From the NCBI GenBank assembly GCA_023151255.1, contig JAKLJG010000010.1:1-64000 (forward strand): DNA of 64,000 bases, written 5' to 3'. This DNA is from Cyclobacteriaceae bacterium (lineage in GTDB: Bacteria > Bacteroidota > Bacteroidia > Cytophagales > Cyclobacteriaceae). Below are positions 38,019-47,392 of this stretch, piece after piece. A model generated the notes under the pieces. It was not told the DNA's origin and made no database searches. It was given only the letters and a program-made list of their open reading frames with translations. The position numbers were made by a program, and so were the translations under genes. How positions within the stretch are numbered: position 1 is the first letter of the stretch; each line of letters opens with the position of its first letter.

Positions 38019-38574
38019 TTTTCTCCATGCAGATCTTAAGGTTGCGCTTGCCGTTCTGGATGTAACTTTTTACCTGCTTCATGGCATAGCCTGTGGCCGC
38101 ACTGATTTCGGCATAGCACTTCTCTTCCAGAAAGAACATCCTGACGCATAGTTTTTGTTCATGGCCCAGTTTTTCAATGCAATTTTCCAATTTAACAAGA
38201 TTTCCCTCCAGGCTGTCTCCGGTATCCTGATGCTCAGATTCACCGGTTTCCATAATAAAAGGCGATAATTCTTCATGGTACTGGCCCTTTTGCGAGCGCA
38301 ATTGCATCAGGCAATGGTTACGCGAGGTGGCGTACAACCAGCTTTTAAAATAGGTTACTTCATGATTGAGCAGGCTTACGGCCAGCTTCTCATAAATCTG
38401 CATCACGGCATCGCGTGCATCTTCCCGGCTTTTCAGGTACTTCAGGCAAACACCGTATACCAGTGCGGAATAACGTTTAAACAAAACACCCAGCACATTC
38501 ATATCGCCTTCCAGCCTGTACAGCGCTACAAGGTCAAGGTCGGTCAACTCAGGCAGTGGGCGGTTAAAAAGCAT
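38011..38574 (-). CDS. ECF-type RNA polymerase sigma factor (first)
   Basis: A 187-residue sigma-70 family protein with a region-2 helix (LFKRYSALVYGVCLKYLKS, then DAVMQIYEKL) and region-4 helix-turn-helix (CYAEISAATGYAMKQVKSYIQNGKR). The ATG at 38574 begins the divergent unit opposite the VWA gene, with 85 bases between. The downstream anti-sigma/TonB gene overlaps it by 8 bases, the usual sigma/anti-sigma arrangement. Confidence 0.92.
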   Translation of the reverse strand: MLFNRPLPELTDLDLVALYRLEGDMNVLGVLFKRYSALVYGVCLKYLKSREDARDAVMQIYEKLAVSLLNHEVTYFKSWLYATSRNHCLMQLRSQKGQYHEELSPFIMETGESEHQDTGDSLEGNLVKLENCIEKLGHEQKLCVRMFFLEEKCYAEISAATGYAMKQVKSYIQNGKRNLKICMEKND

Positions 38575-38659
38575 TTTTTAAGGTAAGAATTTTTTTACGG
38601 CTGCGTATGGAATCAGTCGGCTTACGGCATCTCAGCCGTGTAACCAAAAACAAAATTGT

Positions 38660-40504
38660 ATGAAAACCAAACTGATTATTCTGGCAACTCTGGTGTTTAC
38701 CGCACTAGGTTTCCGGGTACACGAAAACCGTACCATTAGCGGCACCGTGACCTCGGCCGAAGACGGCAGTACCTTACCCGGAGTGAATGTTACCCTGAAA
38801 GGAACAAAAACCGCTGCCATAACCGATGCCAGCGGCAGGTATTCCATTTCAGTTCCGTCAACCGGGGGCACACTGGTATTCTCATTTATCGGGTTAAAAA
38901 CCCATGAAGTAAAAATCGGCACATCAAACGTAATTAATGTGGCGATGTCATTGGATATGACGCAACTGAGCGAAGTGGTGGTAACCGGGTATGGAATCAA
39001 AAGCCGGGTAAAGCGCGATAAAGCCCTTGGGGCACCGGCCGAATATGAGTCCACGTATATTGATTACCAGAAACCCCAGTGGAACACGGAAGAGTACGAT
39101 GCTATTCATGAAAACATTTTTCATGATGCACTGCGCAACCCACTCTCTACTTTCTCCATTGATGTTGATGCTGCCTCCTATGCCAACATCCGCAGGTTCA
39201 TTAACAATGGTCAGCGCCCGCCAAAAGATGCCGTGCGTGTTGAAGAACTGGTGAATTATTTCGATTACGATTACGCGCAGCCAAAAAACGAACACCCGTT
39301 CAACATTATCACCGAAATCGCGGAGGCTCCGTGGAACCGAAAACACAAGCTGGTACACATTGGGTTGCAGGGTAAACGCATCCCCACCGAAAGCCTTCCT
39401 CCTTCAAACCTGGTATTTCTTATCGATGTTTCCGGTTCGATGGATGAACCGAACAAACTTCCCCTGCTAAAGTCATCGTTCAAAATGCTTGTAAATGAAC
39501 TGCGCGAGCAGGACCACGTGGCTATTGTGGTGTATGCCGGTGCGGCCGGCCTGGTGCTGGAACCTACATCAGGCGCAGAAAAGAAAAAGATCATTGACGC
39601 TCTTGATCGCCTGGAGGCGGGTGGATCAACTGCCGGTGGAGCTGGGATCAAACTCGCTTACGCTACAGCGCGTGAATACTTTAAAAAAGGCGGCAACAAC
39701 CGGGTTATCCTTGCTACCGATGGCGACTTTAACGTGGGCGAGTCGAGTAACGCAGCAATGGAACGGTTAATTGAGGAAGAGAAGAAAAGTGGTGTCTACC
39801 TGACAGTGTTGGGCTTCGGCATGGGCAATTTCAAAGATTCCAAAATGGAAACACTCTCCAACAAAGGCAATGGAAACTACGCCTACATTGACACCATTAC
39901 TGAAGCCAAAAAAGTGCTGGTGAATGAATTTGGCGGCACGCTGTTTACCATCGCCAAAGATGTAAAACTGCAGGTTGAGTTTAACCCGGCAAAAGTACAG
40001 GCCTACCGGTTGATTGGCTATGAAAACCGGATGCTGAAGAATGAGGATTTCAACAATGATAAAAAGGATGCTGGCGATTTAGGTTCGAATCATACGGTAA
40101 CTGCACTTTACGAAGTCATTCCGGTTGGTGTGGAGAGTGAATTCTTTAAAATTGATGAACTGAAGTATCAAACCACTAAAATTGATCCTTCCGCACAAAA
40201 GTCAAAGGAACTGATGACCGTGAAGTTCCGGTACAAAAATCCGGATGAAGATGTAAGCAAACTGATTGTTCACCCGCTTATTGATTCCTCGGTAACACTT
40301 GAAAAGACCACAGACAATTTCAGGTGGTCGGCAGCAGTAGCAGGCTTCGGCATGCTGTTGCGCGATTCGGAATACATCAAAAACTTTACCTACGATGATG
40401 TGATTCAACTGGCACAAAATGCCCGGGGTGTTGACAAAGAAGGTTACAGGATAGAGTTCATCCGCATGGTAAAATCGCTAAACGGAGTAGTTGCAAAACG
40501 GTAA
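38660..40504 (+). CDS. VWA-domain protein with SusC-type N-terminal domain
   Basis: The 614-residue exported protein has a short signal peptide (1-18), a carboxypeptidase-regulatory-like domain (25-100) and the TQLSEVVVTGYG segment (101-112), nearly identical to that of the divergent anti-sigma/TonB protein. A YfbK-type VWA N-terminal region (NPLSTFSIDVDAASYANIR, 160-178) follows, then a VWA domain with an intact metal site DVSGSMD (256-262) and a DUF3520-type C terminus. Related YfbK-like proteins are of unknown role. It is divergent from the sigma/anti-sigma pair and ends at a strong terminator. Confidence 0.88.
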   Translation: MKTKLIILATLVFTALGFRVHENRTISGTVTSAEDGSTLPGVNVTLKGTKTAAITDASGRYSISVPSTGGTLVFSFIGLKTHEVKIGTSNVINVAMSLDMTQLSEVVVTGYGIKSRVKRDKALGAPAEYESTYIDYQKPQWNTEEYDAIHENIFHDALRNPLSTFSIDVDAASYANIRRFINNGQRPPKDAVRVEELVNYFDYDYAQPKNEHPFNIITEIAEAPWNRKHKLVHIGLQGKRIPTESLPPSNLVFLIDVSGSMDEPNKLPLLKSSFKMLVNELREQDHVAIVVYAGAAGLVLEPTSGAEKKKIIDALDRLEAGGSTAGGAGIKLAYATAREYFKKGGNNRVILATDGDFNVGESSNAAMERLIEEEKKSGVYLTVLGFGMGNFKDSKMETLSNKGNGNYAYIDTITEAKKVLVNEFGGTLFTIAKDVKLQVEFNPAKVQAYRLIGYENRMLKNEDFNNDKKDAGDLGSNHTVTALYEVIPVGVESEFFKIDELKYQTTKIDPSAQKSKELMTVKFRYKNPDEDVSKLIVHPLIDSSVTLEKTTDNFRWSAAVAGFGMLLRDSEYIKNFTYDDVIQLAQNARGVDKEGYRIEFIRMVKSLNGVVAKR

Positions 40505-40526
40505 GCCAGTTGCCCTTTAATGATCA

Positions 40527-40559
40527 AGTCGCTGCCCGCGGGCAGCGACTTTTTATTTA
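40527..40559 (+). terminator. Intrinsic terminator after the VWA gene
   Basis: AGTCGCTGCC (40527-40536) pairs perfectly with GGCAGCGACT (40541-40550) around CGCG, followed by TTTTATTTAT. Confidence 0.95.
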
Positions 40560-40580
40560 TAATTTGTCTAAAGAAGTTAC

Positions 40581-40588
40581 TACTTTTG
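40581..40588 (+). promoter_or_regulatory. -7 element (TACTTTTG) at the second sigma factor
   Basis: A perfect TAnnTTTG element ends 6 bases before ATG 40595, directly after a terminator, so it is well placed as the operon promoter. The transcript would have a leader of about 3 bases. TTTG at 40563-40566 is closer than ideal for -33. Confidence 0.55.
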
Positions 40589-40594
40589 AAACCC

Positions 40595-41179
40595 ATGGAA
40601 GAACCCCTCAGCCAGCAATACAGTGAAACGGAAAAGCACCGCATCTTCCACACCGAGTTTATGCCTCATATAAACTCTATGCATAACTTTGCTTACCGGC
40701 TTACGCTGGATGCCGATGATGCCAGTGATTTGGTTCAGGACACCTATTTAAAAGCCTACCGCTTCATTGATTCATTCCAGCAAGGAACTAATGCCAAAGC
40801 CTGGCTGTTTCGGATTTTAAAAAACAGTTTCATTAACGACTACCGCAAGAAGAGCAAAGAGCCTTCGAAGGTAGATTACCAGGAAGTTGAAACATACTAT
40901 AACTCGGATGATGTAAACCGGCAGATTACACCGGATTTGCGTGTTGAGGCCCTGCAGGATATGATTGGCGATGAGATTTCGAACGCCCTCAATTCGCTGG
41001 ATGTGGATTTCAGAACGGTGATTATCCTGTGCGATCTGGAGGGTTTCAAATATGATGAAATGGCCAAGATTCTCGATATTCCAATCGGAACGGTGCGCAG
41101 CCGCCTGCACCGGGCGCGCAACCTGTTGAAAGAAAAGCTGACCGATTACGCCAGAAAAATGGGTTACAAAAACACGTAA
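40595..41179 (+). CDS. ECF-type RNA polymerase sigma factor (second)
   Basis: I take ATG 40595 (MEEPLSQQYSETEKHRIF), 194 residues; upstream codons run into the terminator. Region 2 is MHNFAYRLTLDADDASDLVQDTYLKAYRFID and region 4 contains LCDLEGFKYDEMAKILDIPIGTVRSRLHRAR. This is the Bacteroidota group with a small zinc anti-sigma partner, encoded 5 bases downstream. The pair heads a run with gmk and nadD. Confidence 0.94.
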   Translation: MEEPLSQQYSETEKHRIFHTEFMPHINSMHNFAYRLTLDADDASDLVQDTYLKAYRFIDSFQQGTNAKAWLFRILKNSFINDYRKKSKEPSKVDYQEVETYYNSDDVNRQITPDLRVEALQDMIGDEISNALNSLDVDFRTVIILCDLEGFKYDEMAKILDIPIGTVRSRLHRARNLLKEKLTDYARKMGYKNT

Positions 41180-41183
41180 GCGT

Positions 41184-41438
41184 ATGCCAAAACTTCCCGA
41201 CTCCTCCAAAACGTTCAATTGCAGGGAAATGCTGCAGAAAATCCTCGATGGCGATGCCACACCGGAGCAACAACAACAGTTTAAAGTACACATGGAAGAG
41301 TGCATGCCCTGCTACAAGGGCTATGAATTGGAAATGGCCATTAAGGCACTGCTCCAGAAAAAATGCAACGGCCATGGCGCCCCGCCTGATCTGATTGAAA
41401 AAATCAAAAATAAAATCAGCCACATTACCCCGCATTAA
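41184..41438 (+). CDS. RsrA-like zinc-binding anti-sigma factor, 84 aa
   Basis: The small soluble protein carries Cys13, His36, Cys40 and Cys43 (the HMEECMPC motif), i.e. the zinc anti-sigma (ZAS) pattern H-x3-C-x2-C with an upstream Cys. In RsrA these ligands form a redox switch that releases its sigma factor under disulfide stress; the same use here is inference. It lies 5 bases after its sigma gene, and its stop overlaps the gmk start (TAATG). Confidence 0.87.
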   Translation: MPKLPDSSKTFNCREMLQKILDGDATPEQQQQFKVHMEECMPCYKGYELEMAIKALLQKKCNGHGAPPDLIEKIKNKISHITPH

Positions 41439-42007
41439 TGCCCGGCAAAGCGCTTATCTTCTCCGCACCCTCCGGCTCCGGAAAGACAACCATTGTACAG
41501 CACCTCCTGCAAAACAATCCCGATCTTGGATTTTCGATTTCGGCTTCTACCCGCGACAGGCGCGGGCGCTCTGAACAACACGGCAAAGACTACTACTTTC
41601 TGACACCCGAAGAATTCAAAACGAAAATTGACAACGATGAATTTATCGAGTGGGAAGAAGTTTACGAAGGCAACTATTACGGCACCCTGAAATCCGAAAT
41701 CGAGCGCATCTGGAAAGAAGGTAAAAATGTGATTTTTGATGTGGACGTAAAAGGCGGCCTGAATCTGAAAAAATATTTCGGCAACAAAGCCCTGGCTGTT
41801 TTTGTAAAAGTCCCTTCACTGGATATCCTGGAAGAGCGACTGAAAGCGAGGGGTACCGAATCGCACGCCAGCCTGTCGCAACGCCTGTTTAAGGCAAAAT
41901 TCGAAATGACGTTTCAGGATAAGTTTGATGTGGTGTTGGTTAATGAAGACCTGAACAAATCGCTGGCCGAAGCCCAGCGGCTTTATGAGGAATTCAAGAA
42001 GAAGTAA
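41438..42007 (+). CDS. gmk: Guanylate kinase
   Basis: A 189-residue GMP kinase with P-loop [10 protein letters not shown] (9-18), the GMP-binding [18 protein letters not shown] segment and [11 protein letters not shown]. Length is normal. The ATG overlaps the anti-sigma stop by one base, so it is coupled to the sigma/anti-sigma pair. Confidence 0.97.
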   Translation: MPGKALIFSAPSGSGKTTIVQHLLQNNPDLGFSISASTRDRRGRSEQHGKDYYFLTPEEFKTKIDNDEFIEWEEVYEGNYYGTLKSEIERIWKEGKNVIFDVDVKGGLNLKKYFGNKALAVFVKVPSLDILEERLKARGTESHASLSQRLFKAKFEMTFQDKFDVVLVNEDLNKSLAEAQRLYEEFKKK

Positions 42008-42011
42008 CCCA

Positions 42012-42584
42012 ATGAAAATCGGTCTTTTTTTTGGCTCCTTCAACCCTATTCACACCGGCCACATGATCATTGCCAACATCATGGCCGAAACCACCGATCT
42101 GAAAAAAGTATGGTTCATTGTTACGCCTCAAAATCCGCTAAAACCAAGCAAGGGTTTATTGCACGATTTTGATCGGTATGATATGGTGCGCGCTGCTGCT
42201 TATGATAACTACAAACTGGAAGTATCCGATGTGGAGTTTCATCTGCCCAAACCGAATTACACCATCCATACGCTGGTACACCTTTCAGAAAAACACCCTG
42301 ATAAGCAGTTTAAAGTAATTATCGGTGAAGATAACCTGGAAACGTTTGCCCGTTGGAAGAATTACGAGAGAATACTTGAGGATTACGGGTTGTATGTTTA
42401 TCCCAGGCCCAACGTAACAAATTCAGAACTAAAACGTCACCCAAATGTTAAACTGGTCGAAGCACCCATGGTCGACATTTCTGCCACTTTTATCCGCAAC
42501 TGCATCCGGAAAGGCCAATCCATACGTTATCTTGTTCCTGATCCGGTGGAAGAAATAATTCGCGCCCGTAATTTTTACAGGTAA
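42012..42584 (+). CDS. nadD: Nicotinate-nucleotide adenylyltransferase
   Basis: NadD makes nicotinate adenine dinucleotide in NAD synthesis. The start ATG 42012 gives the conserved MKIGLFFGSFNPIHTGHM with the nucleotidyltransferase motif GSFNPIHTGH; a start at 41985 would precede this with out-of-frame gmk sequence. The second motif ISATFIRNCIRKG is near the C terminus. The product is 190 residues and starts 4 bases after gmk. Confidence 0.95.
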   Translation: MKIGLFFGSFNPIHTGHMIIANIMAETTDLKKVWFIVTPQNPLKPSKGLLHDFDRYDMVRAAAYDNYKLEVSDVEFHLPKPNYTIHTLVHLSEKHPDKQFKVIIGEDNLETFARWKNYERILEDYGLYVYPRPNVTNSELKRHPNVKLVEAPMVDISATFIRNCIRKGQSIRYLVPDPVEEIIRARNFYR

Positions 42585-42621
42585 GCAACCCGGCCGGCAA
42601 TTATACAATCTTCACGTCAGC

Positions 42622-45258
42622 ATGCAAAAGGACAACTTACAAGCATGGAATATCCGGTTAAGCTGCCTGGGATTTTTGCTGGTACTTACTGTTCCGCTTT
42701 TTGCCGGAGGTATCCGCGGAACAATTAAAGCCGATGACGGAACCTTGCTTTCCTACGCTACTATTTATGTAAAACAATTAGGTACCGGCACGACCACCAA
42801 CGTAAACGGCTATTACGAACTATCCATGCCGCCCGGCAGCTACAACATTGTGTACCAATACCTTGGTTATGAAACGCAGGAGCGCCAGGTAACCGTAGCT
42901 GAAAAATTCGAAGATATAAACATCGTAATGAAGCAACAGGTAATTGTGTTGCAGCAGGTTACTATCTCTTCGGGTAATGAAGATCCGGCCTATACCATCA
43001 TGCGCAAAGCCATTGCCAAAGCGAAGTATCACACGCAACAAATTGATAGCTTTTCAGCACGTGTTTACATCAAGGGTGCAGGCAAGCTAAAAGACTACCC
43101 GTGGCTGGCAAAAAAGGCATTAGAAAAAGAAGGCATCAAAAAAGACCGGGTGTTTATCTCCGAATCCGTCAGCGAAATACAATACAGGCGTCCCGCAACA
43201 TTCTCTGAAAAGGTAATCTCCATCCGCAGCGATGGCAAAGACAACAACACCTCGCCCAACGCGTTCATCTTCGGCAGCTTTTACCAGCCCGTCATTGCCG
43301 AAACCGTATCACCGCTATCGCCCGCTGCTTTTGGCTACTATAAATTTGAGTACCAGGGCACTTTCAAAGATCGCAACTATGACATCAGTCGAATAAAAGT
43401 AACCCCGCGAAGCCGTGGCGATAACGTAGTTGAAGGAACCATTTTTATTGTTGAGGATTGGTGGAGCATCCACAGCCTGGACATCACCACCACCAAACTC
43501 GGAGTAAAAATCGGAGTGAAACAAGTATATGCACCTATCGATGACAAAGCGTGGCTGCCGGTTTCACAGCAATTTGTTGTGGATGGCCGCTTCTTCGGGT
43601 TTGAGTTTGAATATAATTACCTGGCTACCGTAAGCGATTATAAAATTATGCTTAATCCTGAACTGGTTGTGGAAACCATGGAAGTAATTGATGATAAACT
43701 ACATAAAGAACAGGCAAAAGAGATTGAAAAGAAATACGGACAGAAGAACCAGCAATTGCAGGAGCGGATGGCTTCCGGTAAGGAGATCACCAGAAAAGAA
43801 CTGAAAACCATCCTGAAAGAATACGAGAAAGACGAACGCCAGGAACAAAAAGAACCCGAAGTACTTTATAATACTACGTTTAAAGTAGATAGTGGCGCTT
43901 ATAAAAAAGATTCGGCCTACTGGTCACTCATCAGGCCGGTGCCGCTCACCCTCGAAGAAGTAAAGGGCTACAAAGTCACCGATAGTATTGCCATCGAAGA
44001 AAAAAAACGCGAAGAGGGCGATACGATTAAACGGGCACAAAAAAACAAGAAAGGCTTTCAGCCGTGGGACCTTATTGTTGGCGATTACTATAAAATCTCC
44101 AAACACTCAAACCTGCAAATTGAATTTCCGCAAGTATGGTTTAACACGGTAGAGGGTTTCAACCTGATTTACCGGCTGAACTATGGCATCATCGTTCAAG
44201 ACACAAACCGTACGCGAATCAACATCAGGCCCACCCTCCGGTACGCCTTTGCCCGTGAACTAGCCAGCGGCACCCTGCGCCTGCAGGTACGCAACCGAAA
44301 TCATCGGTTTGAATTGGAGGGTGGTCGGTACATCCGGCAATTCAATGCCGATGAGCCCATTCTGCCGGTAATTAATACCTTTACAACCCTGCTTGCCGGA
44401 CAAAACTGGATGAAAATTTACGAACGCGACTTTGTGTCGATGTTCTATCGAAGGCGCTTTTCACCAAAATATTCAGCCGAAACAACCTGGTCGTGGGCTT
44501 TACGCAGAGAACTTTTTAATAACGACTACTTCCGGTGGATTAGCCAGGAGCGCAACGAAGGATTTACACCAAACGCCCCGGTTAACCTTGAGTTGCCCAA
44601 CAGCAGTTTTGCTGAACATTATGCTTTTGTCGGATCCATTGGTTTCTCGGCAAGGCCCTGGCTTAAATATCGTATCCGTAACGGAAGGAAATCTGAAATT
44701 GAAAATTCCTCGCCCACCTTCAACCTGTATTATGAAAAAGGATTCACGGGTTTAAAAAGTCAACTGGATTTTAATCGGATAGAAATTGGAGGGCGCCATG
44801 AGTTTGGCATTGGCGTACGCGGCCGCATGCACCTGGCCCTGCGTGGCGGAGCTTTTATAAATACCGACAGCCTGGCGTTTATGGATTTCAAACACTTCTT
44901 AGGTAACCGCACGCCACTGGCCACTACCGATCCGATTGGCAGTTTTCGCCTGCTCGATTATTACTTACACAGTACGGCTGATAAATACCTTATCGCCAAT
45001 ATGCATTACCAGTTCAGGCGCTTTCTGGTTTCATCTATTTATGAAGTGCGCATGCTGGGCATCCGCGAAAATATTTTTGTGAATTACCTGGCTACGCCTA
45101 CCTCCAAAAACTACACGGAGCTGGGCTACGGCATCAATGGCATCCTGCGCTTCTTCCGGATTGAAGCAACTGTGGCGTTCCAGGACGGAAAGTACCAATC
45201 GTATGGATTCCGGTTTGGCATTGCCACCAACCTGGCTGTCCGGTTCTCCGACAATTAA
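42622..45258 (+). CDS. DUF5686 family outer-membrane protein with carboxypeptidase-like domain
   Basis: An 878-residue exported protein with a signal segment at about 10-28, a carboxypeptidase-regulatory-like domain (30-110, IRGTIKADDGTLLSYATIYV) and the large DUF5686 region, which ends in alternating beta-strand-like sequence closing on AVRFSDN, suggesting an outer-membrane barrel. Residues about 370-410 are highly charged (Lys/Glu-rich coil). Function is unknown; the family is frequent in Bacteroidota. Confidence 0.85.
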   Translation: MQKDNLQAWNIRLSCLGFLLVLTVPLFAGGIRGTIKADDGTLLSYATIYVKQLGTGTTTNVNGYYELSMPPGSYNIVYQYLGYETQERQVTVAEKFEDINIVMKQQVIVLQQVTISSGNEDPAYTIMRKAIAKAKYHTQQIDSFSARVYIKGAGKLKDYPWLAKKALEKEGIKKDRVFISESVSEIQYRRPATFSEKVISIRSDGKDNNTSPNAFIFGSFYQPVIAETVSPLSPAAFGYYKFEYQGTFKDRNYDISRIKVTPRSRGDNVVEGTIFIVEDWWSIHSLDITTTKLGVKIGVKQVYAPIDDKAWLPVSQQFVVDGRFFGFEFEYNYLATVSDYKIMLNPELVVETMEVIDDKLHKEQAKEIEKKYGQKNQQLQERMASGKEITRKELKTILKEYEKDERQEQKEPEVLYNTTFKVDSGAYKKDSAYWSLIRPVPLTLEEVKGYKVTDSIAIEEKKREEGDTIKRAQKNKKGFQPWDLIVGDYYKISKHSNLQIEFPQVWFNTVEGFNLIYRLNYGIIVQDTNRTRINIRPTLRYAFARELASGTLRLQVRNRNHRFELEGGRYIRQFNADEPILPVINTFTTLLAGQNWMKIYERDFVSMFYRRRFSPKYSAETTWSWALRRELFNNDYFRWISQERNEGFTPNAPVNLELPNSSFAEHYAFVGSIGFSARPWLKYRIRNGRKSEIENSSPTFNLYYEKGFTGLKSQLDFNRIEIGGRHEFGIGVRGRMHLALRGGAFINTDSLAFMDFKHFLGNRTPLATTDPIGSFRLLDYYLHSTADKYLIANMHYQFRRFLVSSIYEVRMLGIRENIFVNYLATPTSKNYTELGYGINGILRFFRIEATVAFQDGKYQSYGFRFGIATNLAVRFSDN

Positions 45259-45302
45259 CCAGCAGTTTTTGGCAGATGATCTGATCATGCTAACTTCAAG
45301 GC

Positions 45303-46328
45303 GTGGTCATTTCGCCAGAAGAATTTTTATCGCTACGCAAGTCAGTGCCTGTGGTTGATGTTCGCTCCGAAGGGGAATTCCAAAGCGGACACATACCCGG
45401 TGCCGCCAACATTCCACTGCTGAACAACACCGAGCGGGCGACTGTAGGCACGGATTACAAACAAAAAGGGCAGGCCGAAGCAATTAAAACAGGTTTTAGG
45501 CTTGTGGGCCCCCGATTGGTTGACATTATTAACGAAGCTCATAGAATTGCTTCACACAACGAGATGGTTGTTCATTGCTGGCGCGGAGGCATGCGTTCAA
45601 CTTTTTTCAGCCGGTTTGTAGAAATGACCGGTATTAAAACCCACCAGTTGAAAGGCGGTTACAAAGCTTACCGAACCATTGTGCATGGTTCTTTTCAATT
45701 ACCCCTTAAATTAATTGTAATTGGTGGTTGCACCGGTAGCGGTAAAACCGAAATCCTTCAGGCACTGGAAAAAGCCGGTGAGCAGGTGATTAACCTGGAG
45801 GGGCTCGCCCGTCACAAGGGTTCGGTGTTTGGCGGATTGCAGATGCCCCCGCAACCAACTACCGAACAGTTTGAAAACGATCTGTTTGAAGTAATCCATT
45901 CACTGGACACAACCAGACGAATCTGGATTGAGGATGAATCCATCGCCATTGGCAAGGTGTTTCTTCCGCTTGCCTTCTGGAAAGCCCTGAGCGCGGGCCC
46001 GGTGATAGAAATAGATGTTGATAAATCCGTTCGGGTGCACCGCCTGGTAACAGAATACGGTCAATCCGATCCGACTGATTTTCTAAATGCCATGACCGGC
46101 ATTACCAAAAAATTGGGCGGCCAGCACTTTAAGGCGGCTAAAGAAAAACTGCTTGCAGGTGACTGGAGTACAGCTATTGATATTGTGCTGACCTATTACG
46201 ATAAAGCCTACCGAAACGGATTGGAGCGAAAGCAACATCGGATTATCAGGCGATTATCCTGGGATGGAAAAAATGTAGAATTGATTTTGAAAGATTTAAT
46301 AACAGTAAAGGCGCATAAAAATCAGTAA
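45303..46328 (+). CDS. mnmH: tRNA 2-selenouridine synthase (MnmH/SelU/YbbB)
   Basis: The enzyme replaces sulfur by selenium at the wobble 2-thiouridine of some tRNAs through a geranylated intermediate. The N-terminal rhodanese domain has its catalytic Cys92 (HCWRGGMRS), and a P-loop GGCTGSGKT lies at 141-149. The start is GTG 45303, with no ATG nearby. The 341-residue length fits. The selenophosphate synthetase gene follows 29 bases later, giving the complete selenouridine pair. Confidence 0.95.
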   Translation: MVISPEEFLSLRKSVPVVDVRSEGEFQSGHIPGAANIPLLNNTERATVGTDYKQKGQAEAIKTGFRLVGPRLVDIINEAHRIASHNEMVVHCWRGGMRSTFFSRFVEMTGIKTHQLKGGYKAYRTIVHGSFQLPLKLIVIGGCTGSGKTEILQALEKAGEQVINLEGLARHKGSVFGGLQMPPQPTTEQFENDLFEVIHSLDTTRRIWIEDESIAIGKVFLPLAFWKALSAGPVIEIDVDKSVRVHRLVTEYGQSDPTDFLNAMTGITKKLGGQHFKAAKEKLLAGDWSTAIDIVLTYYDKAYRNGLERKQHRIIRRLSWDGKNVELILKDLITVKAHKNQ

Positions 46329-46357
46329 GCTTTAAGTACCTGGTGGTTTAAAGTATT

Positions 46358-47392
46358 ATGAATGAAATAAAACTCACCCAATTCTCACACGGTGCCGGAT
46401 GCGGTTGTAAGATCGCCCCGGCCGTACTGGAAAAAATTTTGCAATCAAGTGCGCCTTCTTCATCATTTGCTAATCTTATAGTTGGCAATGAAACCAAAGA
46501 CGATGCGGCCGTATATGAACTTACCGATGGAACCTGCATCATCAGCACCACCGACTTTTTTATGCCGATTGTAGATGATTCCTTTACATTTGGTGCCATT
46601 GCCTCGGCCAATGCATTAAGCGATGTGTATGCTATGGGTGGAAAACCCTTGATGGCTCTGGCTATACTGGGCTGGCCGGTTGATAAACTTCCAATCGATG
46701 CTGCACAACAAGTACTACAAGGCAGCCGCACAATGTGTGAACAAGCCGGCATACCCCTGGCAGGTGGTCACAGCATCGACAGCCAGGAACCGATTTTTGG
46801 CTTGGCTGTAACCGGCACGGTGAAAAAGAAAAACCTGAAACGAAACAATACGGCCAAGCCAGATGACCTGCTTTATCTGACCAAGCCGTTAGGCACAGGA
46901 ATCATAACCACTGCCCAAAAACGCGGGCTGGCCCTTGCCGAAGATGTGGAAGAAGCTGTGCGTGTAATGACGCAGTTGAACACGCTGGGCATAAAAATGG
47001 GCGAACTCCAAGCGGTTACGGCCATGACCGATGTTACTGGCTTCGGATTACTGGGCCACTTGCTTGAAGTGTGCGAAGGCAGCGCAGTATCGGCTGAGAT
47101 TGATTACACCAAAATTCCGCTTATCAGAAATCTTTCGCACTACACTTCAAAAATGATCTACCCGGACAACACCATGCGCAACTGGCAAAGTTTGCAATTG
47201 AAGGTAAACGGCATCGGCAGTGAATCGTTACTGAGCCTGTGCGACCCGCAAACAAGCGGAGGACTGTTGATTTGTGTGCGGCCTGACCATAAAAATACCT
47301 TTGAACAAACATTTTTCGGTGTAGAAGGGCTGCATCCGATTGGAAAATTAACTGAACAACAACCTGCTACTATCACTATACACCATGGATGA
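46358..47392 (+). CDS. selD: Selenide, water dikinase (selenophosphate synthetase), Cys form
   Basis: SelD makes selenophosphate, the selenium donor for MnmH. The active-site loop SHGAGCGCKIAP has Cys15 and Lys18 in the positions of E. coli Cys17 and Lys20; the codon is a normal Cys, not TGA. The 344-residue protein has further family motifs (TDFFMPIVDD, ANALSDVYAMGG, DVTGFGLLGH). It follows mnmH and overlaps the next small gene by 8 bases. Confidence 0.96.
   Translation: MNEIKLTQFSHGAGCGCKIAPAVLEKILQSSAPSSSFANLIVGNETKDDAAVYELTDGTCIISTTDFFMPIVDDSFTFGAIASANALSDVYAMGGKPLMALAILGWPVDKLPIDAAQQVLQGSRTMCEQAGIPLAGGHSIDSQEPIFGLAVTGTVKKKNLKRNNTAKPDDLLYLTKPLGTGIITTAQKRGLALAEDVEEAVRVMTQLNTLGIKMGELQAVTAMTDVTGFGLLGHLLEVCEGSAVSAEIDYTKIPLIRNLSHYTSKMIYPDNTMRNWQSLQLKVNGIGSESLLSLCDPQTSGGLLICVRPDHKNTFEQTFFGVEGLHPIGKLTEQQPATITIHHG

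Noticed and set aside
46358-47392. Selenocysteine-containing SelD
   Set aside because: The active-site residue in GAGCGCK is encoded by an ordinary Cys codon and there is no in-frame TGA.
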